A stretch of DNA of 64,000 nucleotides from Thalassotalea fonticola (GCF_032911225.1 NZ_CP136600.1:1426001-1490000); one strand, 5' to 3'; shown: positions 17,597 through 27,373, counted from the first letter of the stretch. The notes: generated by a model not told the origin, from the sequence alone. Made by a program: numbers and translations.

Positions 17597-19078
17597 ATGA
17601 AAAACAATGTTCAGCTGATAACCTACGTTGACAGATTAGCGGGTTCAAATATTACCAACCTTAATAATTTACTATCCGATAAGTTATCCGGACTATTCTC
17701 AGGGCTCCATTTATTACCGTTTTATTATCCAATAGACGGCAGTGACGCAGGCTTTGATCCCATCGATCATTCGATGGTTGATAATCGATTAGGCCACTGG
17801 CAAGACGTTAAAGAACTCGGCGAAAACTATGAAATAATGGCCGATTTAATCGTCAATCATATGTCAGCAGATTCGTCAGAATTTAAAGATGTACTAAAAA
17901 ATGGTAAGCAATCCAAGTACTGGGATTTATTTTTAACAAAAGATAAGGTTTTTACAAAAGAGTTAAACAGCGAAGCGATGGCGAAAATATATCGTCCCCG
18001 ACCTGGTAGTTGCTTTACCCAGTACCAAACGATTGATGCTGAGACGATTGAATTCTGGACCACGTTTACTGACAGTCAAATTGATATTGATGTTGAGTCT
18101 GATGCGGGGCAAAATTATTTGTCCAATATTTTAACAACATTTTCTCAAAACAACATTAAGGTGATCAGACTTGATGCCGCCGGCTATGCGATTAAAAGAG
18201 CGGGTAGCAGCTGTTTTATGCTTGACGATACGTTTGCTTTTATCAAAGACCTCAGCGAAAAAGCAAACAATTTGGGAATAGAAACTTTAGTGGAAATACA
18301 TTCTTACTATCAGACTCAAATAGAAATCGCTAAGCGCGTTGACCTGGTGTACGACTTTGCCCTGCCACCATTGATTTTGCATAGTATCTTTAACAAAGAC
18401 TTTCAGGCATTGACTAATTGGCTATCAATATCTCCGAAAAATTGTATTACCGTGCTAGATACCCATGACGGTATTGGCATTATTGACGTGGGCCCGATGC
18501 AAGAAAAACCAGGGCTATTAACTAATGCAGAAATTGACTTATTGGTTGAAAAGATCCATTTAAATAGTCGTGAAGAAAGTAAATTAGCAACAGGCGCAGC
18601 TGCGAGTAATGTTGATCTTTATCAGGTAAATTGCAGCTACTATGATGCGCTGGCGCAAAACGATCACGACTACCTAATAGCACGTGCCATACAATTTTTC
18701 GCTCCAGGTACACCACAAGTTTATTATGCTGGCCTGCTTAGTGAAACCAATGATATGGAATTATTAGCAAAAACCAATATCGGCAGAGACATTAATCGTC
18801 CTTACATCAATAATAAAAGTCTGGAAGAATCGTTAAGCAAACCGATAACAAAAGCGCTATTGCAGTTAATTAAACTACGAAATGAATGTGCTGCATTTAA
18901 TGGCGAATTTAGCGTCAGTTATGAACAACAAACACTAACAATGGGCTGGCATAATGCGGATAAATCGACTGCGATCCTCAATGTTAATCTATCAAAAAGC
19001 CAGGCATGGATTAGTTTAGAAAGTGAACAAAGCAGTCACAGAGTAGATTTAATCGCATTGTTAGAAACTACTATTTAA
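17597..19078 (+). CDS. gtfA: Sucrose phosphorylase (GH13_18)
   Basis: The enzyme cleaves sucrose with phosphate to alpha-glucose 1-phosphate and fructose. The 493 residues have no signal peptide, so it acts in the cytoplasm. GH13 catalytic residues are in place: nucleophile Asp193 in RLDAAGY, acid/base Glu233 in LVEIHSYY, and stabiliser Asp291 in VLDTHDGIG. Segments such as YDFALPPLILHS, ATGAAASNVDLYQVN and NGRDINR-like GRDINRPY are very close to Bifidobacterium sucrose phosphorylase (catalytic residues 192, 232, 290). Sucrose 6'-phosphate or glucosylglycerol phosphorylase are the alternatives within the family. AAAGAGAA precedes the ATG. It is the key enzyme of the locus. Confidence 0.93.
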   Translation: MKNNVQLITYVDRLAGSNITNLNNLLSDKLSGLFSGLHLLPFYYPIDGSDAGFDPIDHSMVDNRLGHWQDVKELGENYEIMADLIVNHMSADSSEFKDVLKNGKQSKYWDLFLTKDKVFTKELNSEAMAKIYRPRPGSCFTQYQTIDAETIEFWTTFTDSQIDIDVESDAGQNYLSNILTTFSQNNIKVIRLDAAGYAIKRAGSSCFMLDDTFAFIKDLSEKANNLGIETLVEIHSYYQTQIEIAKRVDLVYDFALPPLILHSIFNKDFQALTNWLSISPKNCITVLDTHDGIGIIDVGPMQEKPGLLTNAEIDLLVEKIHLNSREESKLATGAAASNVDLYQVNCSYYDALAQNDHDYLIARAIQFFAPGTPQVYYAGLLSETNDMELLAKTNIGRDINRPYINNKSLEESLSKPITKALLQLIKLRNECAAFNGEFSVSYEQQTLTMGWHNADKSTAILNVNLSKSQAWISLESEQSSHRVDLIALLETTI

Positions 19079-19114
19079 TCACTGCTGATTAATATTAGGC
19101 TATTTTAATATTAG

Positions 19115-19140
19115 CAAAGCTGAGCCTGCTCTCAGCTTTG
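19115..19140. terminator. Bidirectional terminator between sucrose phosphorylase and the LacI regulator
   Basis: A 10-bp perfect stem CAAAGCTGAG / CTCAGCTTTG with a 6-base loop lies between the convergent genes. The T tract is short. Confidence 0.65.
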
Positions 19141-19145
19141 TTACT

Positions 19146-20177
19146 TTAACTACTGTTACCTAAATCGATTTGATAAGGAATTAATACCGAATGATTGGCA
19201 TTGCTAATAAATAATTCGGCCGCTTTTATGCCTTTTTCCTCACTGTTTTGGTGAACTGTGGTTAACGACGGGGAGAACCTTGAGGCTTCATCTATACCAT
19301 CAAAACCGACCACACGAATTTCTTCAGGTATTTTCAACCCCATACGATTGATTTCTTGCATAGTAGCCAGTGCAATTAAATCACTCATACACAGAATGAC
19401 GTTGGGCCTGGGAGTTGAAGTTAATGCCTCTTTAGCCGCTATGCTGGCAAAATATTGAGTACTTTCCGGGATGTTCCAAATTCGATCGGTTTTTAACAGC
19501 ACGCCTGCCTGGTCAATGGCCCGTTTATACCCCTTTAAGCGTTGGTGAGCTATAGAGCAATGCACTTCAAAATCAGCCGAATCATATACTCGACAAGTCA
19601 AATTAGCATCCAGTAAACGCAGACCTAAAATGGCGACCTGATCACTGCTAGAATTGATTGCCAGATTTGCTATTTCATAGGCAGCTTGTTCATTATCAAC
19701 ATTAACAGAAGCATTGCGGTCTATATCAAAATCAATGGTAACAACTTTTTTTTCGGTATGTTTTAGTTGTTCTATCAAGCCATTATTTCTAGGACTGCCA
19801 TAACAGATAAAGCCATCGACAAAATCGGATACTTCGTTGATATTTTCAGACGTGCCAGAAAATAATAAGATGCTGATCTTATTTTTTTCTAACACCGATG
19901 AAACACCTTTCATAAACTTACTGGCGACAGGATCAGACACCATGTACTCGACACTATCAGGAAGTACTAATGCAACAATATTAGATCGCCCTTTCCTTAA
20001 TGACTGGGCAGCCTTGTTAGGTCCCGAATATCCGAGCTTTTTACAGGAAGCGAGTATTTCATTGCGGCGCTTTTCCGACAATTGATCGGGTCGATTAAAT
20101 GCATTGGATACAGTCGCATTTGAAACGCCAAGCTCTTTGGCAATACTTTTAAGAGTCCAAGCTTTTCTACCAACCAT
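19146..20177 (-). CDS. scrR: LacI-family transcriptional regulator of the sucrose locus
   Basis: A LacI-family repressor of about 343 residues. The helix-turn-helix LKSIAKELGVSNATVSNAFN is followed by a hinge helix (AQSLRKGRSN) and a periplasmic-binding-type effector domain that ends VVGFDGIDEASRFSPSLTTV. I prefer the ATG at 20177 (TGGAT upstream) over an in-frame GTG at 20189. The family binds palindromes with a central CG, such as the two found in this locus, and the gene is convergent with sucrose phosphorylase, so it probably represses the receptor, transporter and phosphorylase until sugar binds. No copy of the operator is seen before its own gene. Confidence 0.9.
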   Translation of the reverse strand: MVGRKAWTLKSIAKELGVSNATVSNAFNRPDQLSEKRRNEILASCKKLGYSGPNKAAQSLRKGRSNIVALVLPDSVEYMVSDPVASKFMKGVSSVLEKNKISILLFSGTSENINEVSDFVDGFICYGSPRNNGLIEQLKHTEKKVVTIDFDIDRNASVNVDNEQAAYEIANLAINSSSDQVAILGLRLLDANLTCRVYDSADFEVHCSIAHQRLKGYKRAIDQAGVLLKTDRIWNIPESTQYFASIAAKEALTSTPRPNVILCMSDLIALATMQEINRMGLKIPEEIRVVGFDGIDEASRFSPSLTTVHQNSEEKGIKAAELFISNANHSVLIPYQIDLGNSS

Positions 20178-20424
20178 TAAGTTATCCACGCGTTATTTAT
20201 ATTACTTTATTAAATTTAGTATATTCCATTGTACATCTGAATTGAATATAGATTTTGGTTAATTTTAAATAACTTAGCAGCTCATTAGAGAATCTAAAAC
20301 TTCTATTATGGGCTCTGCATTTCTAAACATTACTCGGTTCTGATCTGTATGAATCAACACATCAACAAAGACGGCAATGGTGAATAAATTACAACGAATA
20401 TATATTTTGTCCAACAATCTAAAA

Positions 20425-20450
20425 ACAAAAAAGCGCCAACGGCGCTTTTA
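20425..20450 (-). terminator. Terminator after the second TonB-dependent receptor
   Basis: On the minus strand, stem AAAAGCGCC / GGCGCTTTT with loop GTT is followed by a T-rich tail. It separates the receptor from the LacI gene downstream. The remaining 20190-20424 holds the presumed LacI promoter, and I see nothing else in it. Confidence 0.8.
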
Positions 20451-20480
20451 TACAGTTAAAACAGAATTTAAAATTATCAG

Positions 20481-23150
20481 TTAAAAAGACTGCTTAACAT
20501 TTAAATACAACATACGACCTCTAGGATCATGCACGGTAGCATCATACCCTATTGAATTACGCACCGTTGGCGCAGCTTCATCGAGCAAGTTTAAAGCACC
20601 AAGCGTGATACGAGGCCCAGAATCTATGCCAAATATGGGCTGCATTTGGTAGCTGTATTGCACATCAACCTTAGTCCAGCTGTCTACTTTGGCATTATCT
20701 TCATTATCATTTTCATAATCGCCTATGTAACGAAGATAAGCATTCGCAGAATGGGCTTCATTTAACCACTGCAGACCTAAGTTAGCTCGTAATTGCACAG
20801 TTGAAACACCAAAGTTTTCATCATTTACATTACCTAAACCATCAATTTTACCCAGGTTCGGATCGTCTAAGTCATAGTTAAGTATGTAGGTACCATCGAT
20901 AACAGGCTTTAACTGGCCAAAATCGCCTAAGGCAAAATCACTGCTGAAGCTAAAATCTATACCATCAGTTTGTACTGAACCGGCATTGCGATAGTAGGTG
21001 GTTATTTTCACCGCTTCGCCAGCGACGTTACGTTCTATCTGTTCACTGTCAGGATCAGTATTTAATAATGCAGCAGGCGTTTCCGGGGTAATAAAATCAG
21101 TGTAATCAAAACTCCAATAATCAATACTTGCGGTAACTCCTATTGGTGAGAACCAAGTAAAACCTAAATTGAGTGCTTCCGACTCTTGTGGCTTTAATGG
21201 CTTGTCTGGATCACCGGTTAACAATGAAATAAAGGTAACCTCTTCGCCCCCCGCTAATGGATCATTTGCGGTTTGTGGGGTAATAAACTGCGAATCATTT
21301 TGAAACACCGTGGCAACTCTGAACGACGTGCCCCAACTCGCCCTTACACTCAAATCTTCACTAGGAGCCCATAGCAAGGCAATTTTAGGGTCTGTAGTAC
21401 TCGCAGTATCAAAATCTTCATAGCGAACAGCAAGTTGCATATTCAAAGTATCGGTTACCGGCACCGAGAATTCAGCAAATACCGCCCAAACTTTTTGGCT
21501 GCTGTTAAAGTCGTCACCGCCACCAAAAAAGTTGAATGCCAACTCATTTGACAATTCATTAAAGTCATATTTTAATCGGTCTTCACGGTGTTGAAAACCA
21601 AAGGCTGCGCCAACAGTATCCCCTGAAGGCAGATCAAATAAATCACCGGTAATGTGGCCATCAAAAACCGTTTGCCCAGACACCGCTTCATAACCAAATT
21701 CACCAAAAATAAATTCATAAATTTCCGGGGTATTTTTGTCTTGGCTAGAAGATAACCAATGATAAAATTGGTCTTGATTTTCACCCGCTTGACCGTTTAA
21801 CGCAGTTTGTAAATTAGCGGTAATAACGTCGAGGCGTGAATTGGTTGCTTCATTAACACTATTGGTAAATGCAGCTTCCCAAGACCAACTTTCAAACAGG
21901 TCACCGCGTAAACCTAACTGATACCGCCAAGATTGATACTTTTTCTCATCTTCATTTGCTGGCGAGCCTGCACCACGCGGACGAGCAAATAACACTCCGG
22001 TATTTGATGCGCTGCCGGCAAATGGATCTGCGCCGCCAACTTCAATCGCATCAGGGTGATACGCTGGTACTCTAACTTCATCAAGTTGTGGCTGACTTGG
22101 GGTTGAGTGTATGGTGGTTTTGTTACGAGCTACGGCTACCTCTGAAAATAACGTTAAGCTTGGGGAAAAGTCATAATTGGCTTGTACCATAGCTTGCGTT
22201 TGTTCTGCTTCGGCAATAATATCGCCGTAATATCCATAATTTAACTGGCAACTGCCGTCGCTAGGATGCTCACCATCAGGTTTGCGACGTACCAACCCAG
22301 GATACATTTCAAATGCTTCGCCACTGGTACAAGCCGGGTCGATTAATTTGATTGGCGGTCCAGGTGGGCCATCAAAAGCTATAACTTTACCAGGAAAGCT
22401 ATAACCACTCCAAGAATCCTGATTGTCAGCATAGTCATCACGACGCTCTGAATTCGGTACCGATGAGCGAGTTAAATGATTGAAAGAAAACACCAAATTA
22501 GAGCGTTCTGTTTCTTCACCAATAATGATACCTGCAGAGACTTCATCTGAGCCATATTCATTATTTTGGTAGTTTAAGTTGTACTCTAAACCATCAAACT
22601 CATCACGAGTAATAAAGTTAACCACACCAGCGACTGCGTCAGAGCCATAAAGTGATGAAGCACCATCTTTTAACACATCGACCCGTTGCACTGCGATTGC
22701 CGGTACCAGTGAGCTTAAATCAACAAATTGATCGCCATTTTCAGTGACCGCTGGTGATAAGGTTTGCCTTCTACCGTTTAGCAAGACTAACGTTGAAGTA
22801 ACCCCTAAACCACGTAAGTTAATGTTGGTCGTTCCAACTGAACGAGCCTGCTCAAAACTGTCAGAGTAAATTTGTGCGCCGGTGTTTACCGTTAAGGTGT
22901 TCACTAAGTCGGCAACACTGGTCGCACCAATATTGGCAATGTCATCTTCACTTACCGTAGTGATCGGAGACGCACTGGCACTTTGAACTTTGCCTTTAAT
23001 AAATGATCCCGTGACTAAGATCCTTTCCACTTCTTCATTACCGGTATCACTCGCTTGTTCTTCTGCTAACGCTTGACCGCCGTAAAACATGGCGACAGTT
23101 AAGCATGAGAGAGAAAACTTTCTAGTAAAACCCTTGTTATTTCCTTCCAT
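20481..23150 (-). CDS. TonB-dependent outer-membrane receptor, substrate unknown
   Basis: An 889-residue receptor with signal peptide (residues 1-29, ending GGQALAEE), a TonB-box-like ERILVTGS, the plug domain (LVNTLTVNTG, INLRGLGVTSTLVLLNGRRQ, LKDGASSLYGSDAVAGVVNF) and a large beta-barrel with the C-terminal YLNVKQSF. It differs strongly from the first receptor and resembles the large Xanthomonas/Alteromonas-type receptors for oligosaccharides or peptides. The sucrose-type palindrome is absent upstream; instead a 10-bp inverted repeat lies at 23237-23273. It has its own terminator. It may belong to the sugar locus only by position. Confidence 0.88.
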   Translation of the reverse strand: MEGNNKGFTRKFSLSCLTVAMFYGGQALAEEQASDTGNEEVERILVTGSFIKGKVQSASASPITTVSEDDIANIGATSVADLVNTLTVNTGAQIYSDSFEQARSVGTTNINLRGLGVTSTLVLLNGRRQTLSPAVTENGDQFVDLSSLVPAIAVQRVDVLKDGASSLYGSDAVAGVVNFITRDEFDGLEYNLNYQNNEYGSDEVSAGIIIGEETERSNLVFSFNHLTRSSVPNSERRDDYADNQDSWSGYSFPGKVIAFDGPPGPPIKLIDPACTSGEAFEMYPGLVRRKPDGEHPSDGSCQLNYGYYGDIIAEAEQTQAMVQANYDFSPSLTLFSEVAVARNKTTIHSTPSQPQLDEVRVPAYHPDAIEVGGADPFAGSASNTGVLFARPRGAGSPANEDEKKYQSWRYQLGLRGDLFESWSWEAAFTNSVNEATNSRLDVITANLQTALNGQAGENQDQFYHWLSSSQDKNTPEIYEFIFGEFGYEAVSGQTVFDGHITGDLFDLPSGDTVGAAFGFQHREDRLKYDFNELSNELAFNFFGGGDDFNSSQKVWAVFAEFSVPVTDTLNMQLAVRYEDFDTASTTDPKIALLWAPSEDLSVRASWGTSFRVATVFQNDSQFITPQTANDPLAGGEEVTFISLLTGDPDKPLKPQESEALNLGFTWFSPIGVTASIDYWSFDYTDFITPETPAALLNTDPDSEQIERNVAGEAVKITTYYRNAGSVQTDGIDFSFSSDFALGDFGQLKPVIDGTYILNYDLDDPNLGKIDGLGNVNDENFGVSTVQLRANLGLQWLNEAHSANAYLRYIGDYENDNEDNAKVDSWTKVDVQYSYQMQPIFGIDSGPRITLGALNLLDEAAPTVRNSIGYDATVHDPRGRMLYLNVKQSF

Positions 23151-23486
23151 TACGCGTTCCTCTTATTATTTTTTATAAGTTAATTGAATCGTATTACTGA
23201 AGATGGCGTACCTTTTTATTATTTATTGTATACAAAGCACACAAAAACAATACACAAAGTTTATTTTGTGTGCAAATAGGTTTTATTTTAGAGTTATAAA
23301 TTTCAAGTAAATTTGTCAAGAAATACAACTAACAGAGCGCTAGTTTTAAGAGAAAGAAGTGAGGAAATAATAGTAACCCTATAAACGGTGCGGGTTTCAA
23401 AAATATATGATAATGACTATAGCAATAGTGAAAGACGGTATAGCAAAATATATTAAAGGCTAGGTATTGCTATTTTATTTTCCAAA
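23151..23486. other. Upstream region of the second TonB receptor, no gene seen
   Basis: About 336 bases of AT-rich sequence that should hold the receptor promoter. The one clear structure is the inverted repeat GCACACAAAA (23237-23246) / TTTTGTGTGC (23264-23273), with ACACAAA repeated between the arms. No reading frame of note is present. Confidence 0.5.
23237..23273. promoter_or_regulatory. 10-bp inverted repeat upstream of the second TonB receptor
   Basis: GCACACAAAA and TTTTGTGTGC are exact reverse complements 17 bases apart, about 87-123 bases before the receptor ATG. It could be a regulator site with half-sites spaced about 2.5 turns, or an RNA hairpin. No regulator is known for it. Confidence 0.4.
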
Positions 23487-23553
23487 AAAAAGACCCCGAT
23501 AATTGTTTAATACCATTCCTTATGCAGATTGGTATAACTATTGGGGTCTTTTT
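23487..23553 (-). terminator. Long hairpin terminator after kdsA
   Basis: An 11-bp perfect stem AAAAAGACCCC (23487-23497) / GGGGTCTTTTT (23543-23553) encloses 45 bases that can extend the pairing imperfectly. On the minus strand it follows kdsA by about 36 bases and ends in T. The loop is much longer than that of a usual terminator. Confidence 0.65.
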
Positions 23554-23589
23554 AAATTTCGTTTTTCTAAAAAATATTGTTGAACAATT

Positions 23590-24441
<852 letters not shown>

Positions 24442-24444
24442 TTA

Positions 24445-25689
24445 TTAAGAAACAACTTGTAAAATTTGACCACATAGCCAAGCCATGTATGTACCTACGG
24501 TATAGCCTAAAACTGCTAATAAAACACCTACCGGAGCTAAAGAAGGATGGAAAGCCGATGCTACAATAGGTGCAGATGCTGCGCCACCAACGTTTGCCTG
24601 ACTACCTACAGCCATATAAAATAGCGGTGCTTTTATCATTTTAGCAACAATCAACATTAAGCTTGCATGGATGATCATCCAGATAGCACCAATTACGAAA
24701 TAAATTGGCGCTTCAACAATCATGGTAACATCCATTTTCATCCCAATTGAAGCTATCAGAATATACAACATTACTGAGCCAACTTTACTGGCGCCTACTC
24801 CTTCAAGCTTTCGTAAGCGAGTAAACGATAAAATAATACCTACTGTGGTGGCAAATACTATCATCCAGAAAAATTTACTATGAAATGATAATTTGTCTAA
24901 TTCAGGAAAGTTAGTCACCATGTAAGGTGTGATAGCATCGGCAAACATGTGGGCAAAGCCTGTTACGCCAAAACCTATCGCTAAGATAACCATTAAGTCA
25001 TGAAGAGCTGGGTTGCGCGAATGTTCAGCATGGAAATTTTCTACACGCTCTTTTAAACGAGTGATAGCTGTCGTGTCAGCACCGGCTTTTTCATCAATTT
25101 GTTTGGCGTTTGAGGCCATCACTAATAAAATTGCCATCCAGATATTAGCAACAATAACATCTACGGTGATCATCGCTGAGAAAATTTTATCACCCGCACC
25201 ATAAATTTCTTTCATTGCCGCTTGGTTGGCACCACCGCCAATCCAGCTACCAGCAACAGTAGTTAAACCGCGCCATACAGCTTCAGGCCCTTGTACACCT
25301 AAAACGTCAGGAGCAAAGCTTGCAACAATCATTAATGCTATAGGCCCACCTAATACGATACCAATAGTACCGGTAAAGAACATAATGACGGCTTTTTTTC
25401 CTAAGCCGGCAATTGCCTTTAAATCTACACTTAAAGTAAGTAAGACTAAACAGGTAGGTAATAGGTAACGAGATGCAACAAAATAAAGGTTCGACTCTTC
25501 ACCGCTGATAACACCAAAGGTGTTTAGTAAAGATGGTAGGAAATAGCATAATAAAACTGCAGGCACGATTGTATAAAATCGTTGCCATTTAGGGTTGCTG
25601 CTATTAGCCGTATAAAAAACTAAACCAAGTAAAATGGCCAATAAACCAAGGACTGAGGCATCGTTAGTGATTAACGCTTGATTATGCAT
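24445..25689 (-). CDS. DUF819 family integral membrane protein (YjcL-like)
   Basis: A 414-residue membrane protein with about ten hydrophobic segments, of the DUF819 family, often described as possible transporters. Landmarks are YLLPTCLVLLTLSVDLKAI, VAGSWIGGGANQAAMKE, SVMLYILIASIGMKMDV and VGSQANVGGAASAPIVAS, the last two resembling sodium/solute carriers with a split inverted repeat. GGAGAA lies seven bases before the ATG at 25689, which I choose; the frame extends to 25752 without a better site. It is placed between sirB1 and kdsA, where E. coli has no such gene. The substrate is unknown. Confidence 0.85.
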   Translation of the reverse strand: MHNQALITNDASVLGLLAILLGLVFYTANSSNPKWQRFYTIVPAVLLCYFLPSLLNTFGVISGEESNLYFVASRYLLPTCLVLLTLSVDLKAIAGLGKKAVIMFFTGTIGIVLGGPIALMIVASFAPDVLGVQGPEAVWRGLTTVAGSWIGGGANQAAMKEIYGAGDKIFSAMITVDVIVANIWMAILLVMASNAKQIDEKAGADTTAITRLKERVENFHAEHSRNPALHDLMVILAIGFGVTGFAHMFADAITPYMVTNFPELDKLSFHSKFFWMIVFATTVGIILSFTRLRKLEGVGASKVGSVMLYILIASIGMKMDVTMIVEAPIYFVIGAIWMIIHASLMLIVAKMIKAPLFYMAVGSQANVGGAASAPIVASAFHPSLAPVGVLLAVLGYTVGTYMAWLCGQILQVVS

Positions 25690-25769
25690 GTGTTCTCCGA
25701 AAATGAAAATTATAATTACACCCTTCTTCTGAGGGTTTGTTTTTGTTAGCAATCAAAACAACGGCTAGA

Positions 25770-25788
25770 TCCTGAAATTAATTCAGGA
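25770..25788. repeat. Palindrome TCCTGAA...TTCAGGA between sirB1 and DUF819 gene
   Basis: A 7-bp perfect stem with a 5-base loop, preceded by AGA. A related hairpin (CCCTGAA / TTCAGGG) is at 61819-61837. It may be a terminator-like stem or a remnant of a dispersed repeat. Confidence 0.45.
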
Positions 25789-25805
25789 CAACCTCTGATC
25801 GTTTT

Positions 25806-26621
25806 TTAATGAATAACAGTGTCTACACTGCTGATCATATCTAATTGCATTTGTAATATTTTAGCTTGTGGATCTTTAGGACAACGTTCAACAAAATATT
25901 GATAGTCATCGAATGCAACTTTAAAGCAATCAAGTTGCTGTAATAAAAAACCTCGATCACGTCGATGATACGGGTCATTTGGATTCAAAGCCAATATTAA
26001 CTCAACAGATTGTAATGCTTCAGAAAATTTTTGTTCTCTGATTAATGAATTTTTCAATGAAAGTAAATATTGGACAATTAAATTTTTATCGCTAATTGGT
26101 TCTAAAGTGACATGTTCATTTGGATTTTCATCATTGTTCAACCGTTGGTCAAGCTCATACCAATTAATTGGTGTGCCATCTAAACAATTAAATATAATTG
26201 CATAGTCTTCATCACAAACAATACGCAACATAACATCATTAGGTACATAAACCGCATCAACTTGAAAACCACAACAACGAATAACATGCAGCAGTAGTAA
26301 GTTTTTTAATGCTGGTGCCATCGAACGAAAAGCCATTCCGTGATTAAGCTGATGGGTATTAATTGGCCAATGAGGCCGAGGACGATCGACAAATAGCTGT
26401 TCAACAAAAAGCAAGTTAAGTAAACGTTCTGCACGGTCTAAGGCATCATCAATACTTTCGATCTCTACTTGAAAAAATTGTACAAATTCATTTATATCAG
26501 CTAAGTTTGTTGTAATAGCAGCGTCGTCTAAAGCAAGTAAACTTTTCTCAATTAAGTTAACAGCCTGCATTGTGTCTATGTGTTCTGAGTTTAACTCAGA
26601 CAATAATAAATCTTTCATCAA
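25806..26621 (-). CDS. sirB1: SirB1 family protein (transglutaminase-like plus TPR)
   Basis: A 271-residue cytoplasmic protein of the SirB1/YchA family. The N-terminal two-thirds is transglutaminase-like (LLFVEQLFVDRPRPHWP near residue 70-86, ALKNLLLLHVIRCCGFQVDAVYVPND), and the end contains a TPR-like helical region (FSEALQSVELILALNPNDPYHRRDRGFLL). The biochemical function is not established. E. coli has prfA-prmC-ychQ-ychA-kdsA; the order sirB2-sirB1-(DUF819)-kdsA here keeps this neighbourhood, though prfA and prmC are missing. Confidence 0.9.
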   Translation of the reverse strand: MMKDLLLSELNSEHIDTMQAVNLIEKSLLALDDAAITTNLADINEFVQFFQVEIESIDDALDRAERLLNLLFVEQLFVDRPRPHWPINTHQLNHGMAFRSMAPALKNLLLLHVIRCCGFQVDAVYVPNDVMLRIVCDEDYAIIFNCLDGTPINWYELDQRLNNDENPNEHVTLEPISDKNLIVQYLLSLKNSLIREQKFSEALQSVELILALNPNDPYHRRDRGFLLQQLDCFKVAFDDYQYFVERCPKDPQAKILQMQLDMISSVDTVIH

Positions 26622-26749
26622 CTTTAAATATTACTCATATTCAGCAAGATATATGCTGTATTGTTAAGCTACGTGTTTTAAAACTCATAGCTATTAGTTT
26701 TGTCTTTTACGCCACCCAGTGGCATATATAAAAATGCACCGCAGATTTA

Positions 26750-27112
26750 TTAAAATAAAAAGTTTTGCTTGGTCATTGCTATTCGAGCAACCAAGATCAC
26801 CCACCCCATAGCACCAAGATAGCCAATGATTCGCATGGTGTTATTTCGCGCCAGTTTTAAGGTGTAATAGCCAGTAAATATATAAGCCGCTACAGCAACT
26901 AGTTTTTCAGTCATCCATTCTACCTGCCCAGGATATAGTGAATACTGAATCATCATAGTTATCCCTAATACAAATAGAAATGTATCGATAATATGTGGGC
27001 TTATTTTCAACCATTTACTCTTTAGCTTTTCAGGGTTGGTGAGCAATAGAGCAAAACGAAAAGTGAAAAGCGCTACACTAATGGCAGCAAGAAGCATATG
27101 TAGATGTTTCAT
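26750..27112 (-). CDS. sirB2: SirB2 family membrane protein
   Basis: A 120-residue protein with four hydrophobic segments (about 5-25, 43-62, 70-88, 93-110), the SirB2/YchQ pattern: KHLHMLLAAISVALFTFRF at the start, KWLKISPHIIDTFLFVLG and KLARNNTMRIIGYLGAMGW later. The function is unknown. It precedes sirB1 by about 130 bases, as in the conserved gammaproteobacterial cluster. Confidence 0.92.
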   Translation of the reverse strand: MKHLHMLLAAISVALFTFRFALLLTNPEKLKSKWLKISPHIIDTFLFVLGITMMIQYSLYPGQVEWMTEKLVAVAAYIFTGYYTLKLARNNTMRIIGYLGAMGWVILVARIAMTKQNFLF

Positions 27113-27348
27113 TGTGTAGGTAAAACCTTTAGGGGCTAACGAGTCAAAAAAATTGGCGCTAGAATAACATATTTAGCAAACTTTGTAAGCTAATCAAAAT
27201 AGACATTTTCACAGTCAGTTTGAGCGAAAAACAATCCACTATTATTTGTTTTTTATCCAATTATATTTGATGTTCATTTATCGAACAGCAATAGCTAGAT
27301 CACGGTTTAATTGGGGTGAGATATTTTGTATAACGGTAATGCACAATG
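27113..27348. other. Intergenic region upstream of sirB2, no gene seen
   Basis: With the DnaA-box pair and heptamer array to its right, this makes a 354-base gap between sirB2 and sstT. prfA and prmC would be expected here by synteny with E. coli, but no remnant of them is visible. It presumably holds the sirB2 promoter. Confidence 0.5.
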
Positions 27349-27372
27349 TTATCCACAAGCACAGTGGATAAC
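27348..27372. promoter_or_regulatory. Inverted pair of DnaA-box-like sites
   Basis: TTATCCACA (27349-27357) is the consensus DnaA box. AGTGGATAA (27363-27371) is a one-mismatch box in the opposite orientation. Together they form a 9-bp inverted repeat GTTATCCAC / GTGGATAAC with a 7-base spacer, directly beside the heptamer array. DnaA binding is inferred from sequence only. Confidence 0.45.
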
Positions 27373-27373
27373 T

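Noticed and set aside
10909..23150. Horizontally acquired island with mobile ends
   Set aside because: No integrase, transposase, tRNA target or direct repeats at the borders, and base composition looks like the neighbours by eye; acquisition cannot be shown from this sequence alone.
27113..27373. Remnants of prfA/prmC upstream of sirB2
   Set aside because: Synteny with E. coli would place them here, but no fragment of either protein is visible in any frame.
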